From Streptomyces sp. NBC_01294 (GTDB lineage Bacteria > Actinomycetota > Actinomycetes > Streptomycetales > Streptomycetaceae): a stretch of 64,000 bases of DNA. Below the pieces are notes generated by a model that had not been told where the DNA came from, did no database searches, and saw only the letters and a list, made by a program, of their open reading frames with translations. The stretch's first letter is position 1. Each line of letters opens with the position of its first letter. The DNA lies in NCBI RefSeq assembly GCF_035917235.1, contig NZ_CP108423.1, positions 7,345,501 to 7,409,500 on the forward strand, written 5' to 3'. Shown in pieces: positions 58,875 through 64,000 of the stretch. The position numbers were made by a program, and so were the translations under genes.

Positions 58875-59048
58875 GTGTCGGACAAGGAAAAGAGCCGGGC
58901 CAAGGCTGAGCAGGCCAAGGGAAAGCTCAAGGAGACGGCCGGCCGCGCGGTGGGCAACGAACGCCTGACCGCCGAAGGCCGCGCGGAAAAGGCCAAGGGC
59001 GACGCCCGCCAGGCCAAAGAGAAGATCAAGGATGTCTTCAAGGACTGA
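58875..59048 (+). CDS. CsbD family stress protein (57 residues)
   Basis: GTG 58875 begins a 57-residue, Lys/Glu/Ala-rich helical protein with AEQAKGKLKETAGRAVGNE and AEGRAEKAKGDARQAKEKI, the CsbD hallmark. CsbD proteins are sigma-B-type general stress proteins of unknown mechanism. A perfect -35-like TTGACA occurs at 58809-58814, but I could not find a matching -10. GGGAG lies 9 bases before the start. A 14-bp hairpin ends the gene. Confidence 0.9.
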   Translation: MSDKEKSRAKAEQAKGKLKETAGRAVGNERLTAEGRAEKAKGDARQAKEKIKDVFKD

Positions 59049-59069
59049 CGCGTAGCAGCATTGCCCGTT

Positions 59070-59102
59070 GAGGTCCCGCACCCACGAGGGGTGCGGGACC
59101 TC
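59070..59102 (+). terminator. Terminator hairpin after csbD-like gene
   Basis: Arms 59070-59083 and 59089-59102 are perfectly complementary over 14 bases with a 5-base loop, 21 bases after the stop codon. Confidence 0.8.
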
Positions 59103-59254
59103 GGCATGGGAACGGCCACCCCGTTCACCGGTCCATGTGTCCGGGCGATCAGGGCGGGCAGACGCGAGAACAGGGACGACGGCCGCGGGCACGGAGCCGT
59201 CCGTCCCCATCGAACACCGGACACGAAAGCGTCAACGGTCGGGGTGAGGCGACA

Positions 59255-59743
59255 GTGAGCATCACGGGAGCAGCCACCGGCGGTCCTCCGCGGCATACGG
59301 GAGCACCGGTGATGGGCCAGCGCCGCAGACTCGCCCTGCACAGCATCCGGGGTGCGGTCGGCAAGGGCCGCGAGTTCACCCGCCAGACCCTGCGCGACTG
59401 GGGCTGGGACCGGCACGAGAGCGCCGAGGACGCCCTGCTCGTCGTGTCCGAGCTGGTGACCAATGCCGCCCTGCACGGGGGTGGCTGCCACGAGCTCGTA
59501 CTGACCGCCGGTGAGGCCCTGCGCATCGACGTGATCGACGGCGAGACGGTGCTGCCGCGCGCCCGGGCGGCCGCGGGCCGGCCGGGTGTCCCCGGCGGGC
59601 ACGGCCTGCACATAGTGCAGCGGCTGTGCGACCGGTGGGGCTCGTACCCCCACGGCAGCGGCAAGGTCGTCTGGGCGGAGATTGAGGCCTCCCGGCTGGC
59701 CACCGGGCGCCGGGGCCCGCAGGCCCCGCCCCGCGGCCTCTGA
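59255..59743 (+). CDS. Anti-sigma-factor-type HATPase (RsbW-like) protein
   Basis: The 162-residue protein is a stand-alone HATPase_c domain: RRLALHSIRGAVGKGREFTRQ, the N box SAEDALLVVSELVTNAALHG, the G1 box DVIDGETVLP and GGHGLHIVQRLCDRWGSYP. Streptomyces holds dozens of these; they bind sigma factors or antagonists and some act as kinases. It is closely related to the gene at 63236-63709 (VRGAVGKGR, RDWGWD, CHELVLTAGEALRI shared). GTG 59255 follows TGAGG by 5-6 bases; ATG 59312 is a later alternative. Confidence 0.88.
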   Translation: MSITGAATGGPPRHTGAPVMGQRRRLALHSIRGAVGKGREFTRQTLRDWGWDRHESAEDALLVVSELVTNAALHGGGCHELVLTAGEALRIDVIDGETVLPRARAAAGRPGVPGGHGLHIVQRLCDRWGSYPHGSGKVVWAEIEASRLATGRRGPQAPPRGL

Positions 59744-59849
59744 GGTCCGGGCGCGTGCACCTGCCCGCGCCTGCGCCCGCGCCGTCGAGGCCTTGCCTAC
59801 GCCGGGCCGTCCCTGCGTACCGGGCCGTCCCCAGGGTAGACGCGCCCGC

Positions 59850-60416
59850 ATGACAGGGAAGTACGCGTGGTGGCGCGGTGCGCAGCCGGAGGAAGCGGCC
59901 TTGCCGGCCAACGGGAGGCAACGCCGTCCGGCGCACCGGGCCGTCCGGGCGCTGGCCGTGGTGGCCGCCTTCGTCGGGACCGTCCTGTTCAGTGCGGTCC
60001 TGGCCCGGCTGACGCTCGAACCTTCCACCGCCTCTGCGGCGCTCGTACACAGCAATGTCCGGCCCGGCCATTCGATCAGCGCCTACCTGAACGGGCCCTC
60101 GACGACCGAGGCCGTGCGCCAGCTGGGCGGAAACGTGCTGCTGGGCCTGCCGTTCGGGGTGCTCCTGCCCGTTCTGCTGCCCACGGCCCGGGGGTTGCTG
60201 CGGGTCGCCGCCGTGATGGTCTGCCTGATGACGCTGGTGGAGCTCACCCAGGGCGCGCTCGTCACGGGACGCGTCTTCGACATCGACGACGTCATCCTCA
60301 ACACGGCCGGAGCGCTGCTCGGATACCTGCTGATCGGCCGGCGGCTGGGGCGGGCGGTGCACCCGCGCCGCAGCCACTGGTGGCACCGCTGGACCCGCCG
60401 CGGCGCGGCGAACTGA
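59850..60416 (+). CDS. VanZ family membrane protein
   Basis: The 188 residues hold about four membrane helices with the VanZ pattern: GGNVLLGLPFGVLLPVL, LVELTQGALVTGRVFDIDDV and ILNTAGALLGYLL. VanZ gives low-level teicoplanin resistance in enterococci, and bacterial homologues are probably involved in envelope lipid or carbohydrate handling. ATG 59850 is chosen. The gap of 106 bases upstream is non-coding. A very GC-rich hairpin follows. Confidence 0.88.
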   Translation: MTGKYAWWRGAQPEEAALPANGRQRRPAHRAVRALAVVAAFVGTVLFSAVLARLTLEPSTASAALVHSNVRPGHSISAYLNGPSTTEAVRQLGGNVLLGLPFGVLLPVLLPTARGLLRVAAVMVCLMTLVELTQGALVTGRVFDIDDVILNTAGALLGYLLIGRRLGRAVHPRRSHWWHRWTRRGAAN

Positions 60417-60420
60417 GCTG

Positions 60421-60476
60421 CCCCGACCCGCCCCGCCCCGGCTCACCGAGCCGGGGCGGGGCGGGGCGGGTCGGGG
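60421..60476. terminator. GC-rich hairpin between VanZ and SRPBCC genes
   Basis: A stem of about 17 perfect pairs (arm from about 60428 to 60444 with 60448 to 60464) closes an ACC loop; a bulge of GGGGC then allows pairing of the outer parts. It lies between convergent genes and can end both. Confidence 0.75.
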
Positions 60477-60492
60477 CCGGCGCCCCTCGCGC

Positions 60493-60942
60493 TCAGATCT
60501 CGCCGCGCCAGGCGCCCGTCTCGACGCCGCGCGACTCGATGAACAGCTTGAACCGCTTCAGATCACCCGCGACCTGGCGCTTGACGAAGCCGAGCTTGTC
60601 GGCGGCCGTCTCGGCCAGACCGTCCGGCACCCAGTTCATGTGCAGGACGACCTTGGTGGTGGTCGCGTCGATCGGCTGGAACGTGACGAGACCGGCCTGG
60701 CGGGCCTCCCCGTCGACCGTCATCCATGCGACGCGCCGGTCCGGGAGCTGCTCGGTGATCCGTGCGTCGAACTCGCGCCGTACACCGTTCACGTTCGTCA
60801 CCCAGTGGGTGAGCGTGGTCGTGCGCTGGTCGATGCTTTCGACCCCCTCCATGAAGGCCGGGAACTCCTCGAACTGCGTCCACTGGTTGTAGGCCGTGCG
60901 TATGGGGACGTTGACCTCGACATACTCCTCGACGTGCGACAT
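60493..60942 (-). CDS. SRPBCC family protein (cyclase/dehydrase-like)
   Basis: The 149-residue protein begins with MSHVEEYVEVNVPIRTAYNQW and FEEFPAFMEGVESIDQ, the pattern of small coenzyme Q-binding/polyketide-cyclase-like proteins. The C-terminal amphipathic helix (ADKLGFVKRQVAGDLKRFKLF) packs over the cavity. AAGGGG lies 6 bases before ATG 60942. Together with the nearby CsbD, DUF6131 and ATPase genes this resembles a Streptomyces stress regulon, an inference from context only. Confidence 0.88.
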   Translation of the reverse strand: MSHVEEYVEVNVPIRTAYNQWTQFEEFPAFMEGVESIDQRTTTLTHWVTNVNGVRREFDARITEQLPDRRVAWMTVDGEARQAGLVTFQPIDATTTKVVLHMNWVPDGLAETAADKLGFVKRQVAGDLKRFKLFIESRGVETGAWRGEI

Positions 60943-61191
60943 GCGTACCCCTTCCGTGGCGTCCGGACATCTCCAGGCGCGGCTACCCGCCCCTGAAGGC
61001 CCCATGCACCGGCCCTGGATGGGGAACGCATCGGCGAACCATCACCACACAAAGCCGAGTTGGCTGGGTGGCGGGTCGGTGGATGGTGCCGCATCGCCCG
61101 GGGCGAAAGGGGAGTCGGTGGGAGTCGTGTCAGCTCCCTCCCAGAGGGCAGGCGCGGGAAAGTCCATGCCGCCTCCACCCACTGGGGAGTT

Positions 61192-62259
61192 ATGAACAGC
61201 GCTCTACGCCTGCCGACCGTCCTGGGCGGCTCGATCCTGCTCACCCTCGCGGCCGGTTGGGCCGTCGACATGCTGTTGCGCCGAGCCGACGCACGCCACC
61301 CCGAGACCCCCTTGTGGAACCTTCTGCGCCGCTGCCGCCGCGCCCTGCAGATCGTGCTGCTCGCCGCACTGTTCAAGGGCGCCTACCGGCAGACCGCGTG
61401 GCCGCCGCTGCAGGACAACGCGGCCGCCGTGGGCCGGATCCTCTCGCTCGCCCTGATCGGTGCGGGGGCCTGGCTGATCGTGGCCGTGGCCTCCGCCGTC
61501 GTCGAGTCGGGGTACGCCCGCTACGCCACCGGCACCCGCGACCCGGCCCGGGTGCGCCGGGTCCGCACCCAGGTGACGCTGATCATGCGGGTCGTCACGG
61601 TCGTCGTGGCCGTCGTCGCGGCCGCCGCGATGCTCCTCACCTTCCCGAGCTTCCGCGCACTCGGCACCTCGATGCTCGCCTCCGCCGGAATCATCGGAAT
61701 CGTGGCCGGCGTCGCGGCCCAGTCCACCCTCGGGAACCTCTTCGCCGGCTTCCAGATCGCCTTCGGCGACATGGTGCGCATCGGCGACACGGTCGTGGTC
61801 GCGGGCGAGTGGGGGGTGGTCGAGGACATCACCCTCACCTTCCTCGCCGTACGCACCTGGGACGAACGCCGCATCACCATGCCCGTCTCGTACTTCACCA
61901 CCCGCCCCTTCGAGAACTGGTCCCGCGGCGGCGTCCAGATGACCGGCACCGTCTTCCTCCACTGCGATCACGGCGCGCCCGTGGACCTCATCCGCGACAA
62001 GGTCCACGAGATCCTGCACGACTGCCCGGAATGGGACGGCCGCGGCTGGGACCTCGCCGTCACCGAGGCGACGCCCTCCACCATCGTGGTGCGGGCCATC
62101 GTCACGGCCAAGGACGCCGACGACCTGTGGACGGTGCGCTGCGCCGTACGGGAACGGCTGATCGCCTGGCTCGTGGAGAAGCACCCGGACGCCCTGCCGC
62201 GCGTCCTCCTGGGCCCGGCACCGGGAGCGGGGGACGCCGCGGCCGAGCGCGGCCGGTGA
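61192..62259 (+). CDS. Small-conductance mechanosensitive channel (MscS family)
   Basis: The 355-residue protein has four membrane helices in the N-terminal half; the pore helix region reads LGTSMLASAGIIGIVAGVAAQSTLGN, given here by its pieces SAGIIGIVAGVAAQS and TLGNLFAGFQIAF. A beta domain with GDTVVVAGEWGVVEDITL and a C-terminal alpha/beta domain follow. It should open under membrane tension on hypo-osmotic shock. ATG 61192 lies close to a GGGGAG site. It ends 27 bases before the convergent DUF4230 gene. Confidence 0.9.
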   Translation: MNSALRLPTVLGGSILLTLAAGWAVDMLLRRADARHPETPLWNLLRRCRRALQIVLLAALFKGAYRQTAWPPLQDNAAAVGRILSLALIGAGAWLIVAVASAVVESGYARYATGTRDPARVRRVRTQVTLIMRVVTVVVAVVAAAAMLLTFPSFRALGTSMLASAGIIGIVAGVAAQSTLGNLFAGFQIAFGDMVRIGDTVVVAGEWGVVEDITLTFLAVRTWDERRITMPVSYFTTRPFENWSRGGVQMTGTVFLHCDHGAPVDLIRDKVHEILHDCPEWDGRGWDLAVTEATPSTIVVRAIVTAKDADDLWTVRCAVRERLIAWLVEKHPDALPRVLLGPAPGAGDAAAERGR

Positions 62260-62286
62260 CGGCACGCGGTGACGGTGGCGTACGAC

Positions 62287-62949
62287 TCAGCCGTACGCGA
62301 CCGTCACCTCGCGGAAGCCCAGGGAACGCAGCAGTCCCTCCAGCATCGACGCGGTGTTCTTCTCGGCGCGCTCGGCGAGGCCGCTGTCACGGGCCGCCTC
62401 GTCGATGTGCTGCACGGCGAGCTTCTGCACGGCCTGCTCGCCGGCCGGGTTGTCGGAGAACAGATCGCCGAGCCGGTCCAGCAGGCCCCGCTGCTTCGAC
62501 ACCGCGTACGAGCGGTGCGGGTCGAGGGCGGCCGTCCCCAGTACCGCGTGGGGCAGCCGGATCGAGGCCTTGGTGCGGTCGCCGTTCACGGTGACGTTCC
62601 GCTCGTCCAGTGCGCCCAGGTCGACGTAGCCGCCGACCGTGCCGGAGCCCACGTACAGGGTGCGCGTTCCACGGATCGCGTCCGGCAGCAGCGCCGCGTC
62701 CTTCTCCAGGTCCACGACCACCTGGAAGTTGCCGACGGCGCCCTCGTAACGCGCCATGTCCTGGATGGACTTGAGGAGCGCGGGACCGGAACGGTCCCGG
62801 GTCTCCTCGCCGAAGAGGCCGCCGAATCCCGGAACCAGACTGAAGCGCTCCACGAGCACGATCAGTACCACGAGCACCGCCACGCCGGCGACGATCCGTC
62901 CCCACCACGGGCGCCGCGAGCCGCCCGGCCGATCCGAAGAGGTTTCCAT
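62287..62949 (-). CDS. DUF4230 family membrane-anchored protein
   Basis: The 220 residues have one N-terminal membrane helix (about 18-36) and a soluble domain with GPALLKSIQDMARYEGAVGNF, DLEKDAALLPDAIRGTRTLYV and GTVGGYVDLGALD, typical of DUF4230. The soluble domain is extracytoplasmic; its function is unknown. It converges with the MscS gene and is followed upstream by a 40-residue gene. Confidence 0.85.
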   Translation of the reverse strand: METSSDRPGGSRRPWWGRIVAGVAVLVVLIVLVERFSLVPGFGGLFGEETRDRSGPALLKSIQDMARYEGAVGNFQVVVDLEKDAALLPDAIRGTRTLYVGSGTVGGYVDLGALDERNVTVNGDRTKASIRLPHAVLGTAALDPHRSYAVSKQRGLLDRLGDLFSDNPAGEQAVQKLAVQHIDEAARDSGLAERAEKNTASMLEGLLRSLGFREVTVAYG

Positions 62950-62989
62950 ACGTCGCGGATACCCCGTGCAGGCGGCTCCAGCACGATTC

Positions 62990-63112
62990 CTAGCGGTGCC
63001 GGGCGAGGGTGTGCACGAGCACGAGCAGTGCGAAGGCGATGACGACCAGGTGCACCCAGGCAGGGCCCGGTGTCGGGGTCAGGGACAGCGAGGTGAGCTG
63101 ATGTGAGGTCAT
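62990..63112 (-). CDS. Short membrane peptide (40 residues)
   Basis: ATG 63112 with AGGAG 7 bases upstream starts a 40-codon gene: a polar start (MTSHQLTSLSLTPTPGPAW), one hydrophobic helix (VHLVVIAFALLVLVHTLA) and RHR. Codons are of good quality and the ribosome site is strong, so it is probably a real small gene, located between the DUF4230 gene and the anti-sigma ATPase on the same strand. I do not recognise it. Confidence 0.55.
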   Translation of the reverse strand: MTSHQLTSLSLTPTPGPAWVHLVVIAFALLVLVHTLARHR

Positions 63113-63235
63113 GACGCGCTCCTGCCCGCGGCGGCCGGATTGACGCCCCTCGTCACGGGGACGGCGGGCGGGCCGGAGGGACCGGGCGGACTCGTCGGGC
63201 GGGGCGGCCCCGGCGGACCTCACGGCCCGGACCTC

Positions 63236-63709
63236 TTACCGGCCGGTGGGCCTGCCGGACACCAGTCGGGAGGCGTCGACCTCGGCCCAGACGGACTTCC
63301 CCTGTTCGTGCGGGTGCGCGCCCCAGCGATCGGACAGACGCTCCACGATGTACAGGCCGTGGCCGCCCGGGATGCCGCGCTGCGGGGAGGCGTGGCGGCG
63401 GGGCAGCGTCGTCGTGCCGTCGGACACCTCGATGCGCAGGGCCTCCCCGGCCGTGAGCACGAGTTCGTGACAGCCGTCCGCGTGCAGCGAGGCATTGGTC
63501 AGCAGCTCGGACACGAGGAGCAGGGTGTCCTCGGCGGTCTCGGTCCCGTCCCAGCCCCAGTCCCGCAGGGCCTGGCGCGTGAAGTCGCGGCCCTTGCCCA
63601 CCGCGCCGCGCACACCCGTCAGGGCGAGCCGACGGCGCTGCCCTCCGGCGGGAAGGCCGGCGCTCATTGGACCGCCCGTTTCCGGACCGATGGTCTCCAC
63701 TGTGGTCAT
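63236..63709 (-). CDS. Anti-sigma-factor-type HATPase (RsbW-like) protein, paralogue of the one at 59.3 kb
   Basis: The 157 residues have the same HATPase layout as the protein at 59255-59743: GQRRRLALTGVRGAVGKGRD, TAEDTLLLVSELLTNASLH, CHELVLTAGEALRIEVSDG and GGHGLYIVERLSDRWGAHP. The two are clearly paralogous and only 3.5 kb apart in opposite orientation. ATG 63709 follows GGGGGTGA closely. Its target is probably a sigma factor or anti-sigma antagonist not in the window. Confidence 0.9.
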   Translation of the reverse strand: MTTVETIGPETGGPMSAGLPAGGQRRRLALTGVRGAVGKGRDFTRQALRDWGWDGTETAEDTLLLVSELLTNASLHADGCHELVLTAGEALRIEVSDGTTTLPRRHASPQRGIPGGHGLYIVERLSDRWGAHPHEQGKSVWAEVDASRLVSGRPTGR

Positions 63710-63777
63710 TCACCCCCACGTTCACACTGGTCTGTGCTCTCGGCTTCTGCCCGGGACAGTGTAAGGCGCCTCCGGTC

Positions 63778-64000
63778 TCAGGGCGTTGCCATGTGGAGCC
63801 GCAGCGTGAACCCGCTGTCCGCGGCGCGGACCTCGACCAGGTCACAGAGCTGGTGGATCATCCACAGACCACGGCCTCCGTGGGGCGACGCCAGGGAAGG
63901 ACGGCGACGGCCCGCCAGGGGGTCGGCCAGGAGGCCGCCGTCCTGGATCTCGGCGACGACGTCCGCCCCGGTGCCCGCCCCCGTGCCCGCCCCGGTGCCC
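63778..64000 (-). CDS. C-terminal part of an RsbA-like anti-sigma regulatory ATPase (partial)
   Basis: The minus-strand frame is open from the window edge to the TGA at 63778-63780. The visible 73 residues contain DPLAGRRRPSLAS, then GGRGLWMIHQLCDLVEVR and FTLRLHMATP, the G2 box and end of a HATPase as found in actinobacterial RsbA-type proteins (sensor domain plus HATPase). At the edge is a triple GTGA peptide repeat from a GC-rich 12-mer. It is followed, in the same direction, by the stand-alone ATPase gene, so they may be co-regulated. Confidence 0.8.
   Translation of the reverse strand, partial: GTGAGTGAGTGADVVAEIQDGGLLADPLAGRRRPSLASPHGGRGLWMIHQLCDLVEVRAADSGFTLRLHMATP

Overview
The window is a stretch of a very GC-rich actinobacterial chromosome, almost certainly Streptomyces. 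The signs are GTG and TTG starts preceded by GGAGG-type ribosome sites, third-position G/C codon bias, and many Streptomyces-type families (SsgA-like protein, streptophobe and DUF6777 proteins, DUF6643, DUF6479, DUF6131 and DUF6191 small proteins, Rv1733c-like membrane protein, SpoIIE/HATPase regulators). The only TTA codons I found by eye are one in the Tm-1-like gene and one in the IS transposase. No tRNA, rRNA, CRISPR array, prophage or secondary-metabolite core enzyme was seen.

Layout. 1-7.2 kb: the tail of an unrecognised gene, a beta-helix/AAA+ ATPase fusion, an Rv1733c-like membrane protein, a MOSC protein, a Pro/Gln/Tyr-rich protein and an HpnB-like glycosyltransferase, followed by a repeat-rich spacer. 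7.5-16.4 kb: an Asp/Glu racemase, an ABC-F ATPase behind a promoter with two palindromes, a TetR/ADP-ribosylglycohydrolase operon divergent from an FAD monooxygenase across a large operator, a PH-like membrane protein, Lnt and a Nudix enzyme. An 857-bp IS5-family element sits exactly at the Nudix stop codon. 17.3-28.5 kb: acyltransferase, secreted protease, GT39-like protein, a GNAT-AAA ATPase fusion, a Ser/Thr kinase operon, a TTA-containing Tm-1-like protein, a Nudix enzyme and a zinc efflux CDF protein. 28.6-39.4 kb: an FHA-ABC transporter with a partner gene, the streptophobe/DUF6777 divergent pair, and a histidine kinase, response regulator and PAS-GAF-PP2C-HATPase string.

39.5-46.1 kb: a molybdate module (fused ModBC, ModA and a HTH-TOBE regulator), an S4 protein and the dhaKLM operon. 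46.2-52 kb: a membrane PP2C phosphatase, a SUKH-family protein, an SsgA-like protein, three consecutive strong hairpins, a PRC-barrel protein, a YihY protein and a HEAT-like protein. 52-55.4 kb: a copper operon (small Met/Gly/His membrane protein, CopA, PCu(A)C chaperone) with 4-bp start/stop overlaps. 55.7-64 kb: a cluster that looks stress related, with a YbdK-type ligase, CsbD, DUF6131, two SRPBCC proteins, flavin reductase, VanZ, MscS, DUF4230, two paralogous anti-sigma-type ATPases and, at the edge, part of a third.

How the parts work together. Clear functional units are molybdate uptake with its own sensor, PTS-dependent dihydroxyacetone phosphorylation, copper export and delivery, and a two-component system followed by a phosphatase/anti-sigma hybrid. 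Intergenic regions are rich in imperfect tandem repeats and perfect inverted repeats. Several lie where regulation would be expected: the TetR operator, the ABC-F promoter, the kinase promoter, the molybdate regulator promoter and the copper leader. All family names come from reading the sequence and from memory; no database search was possible.
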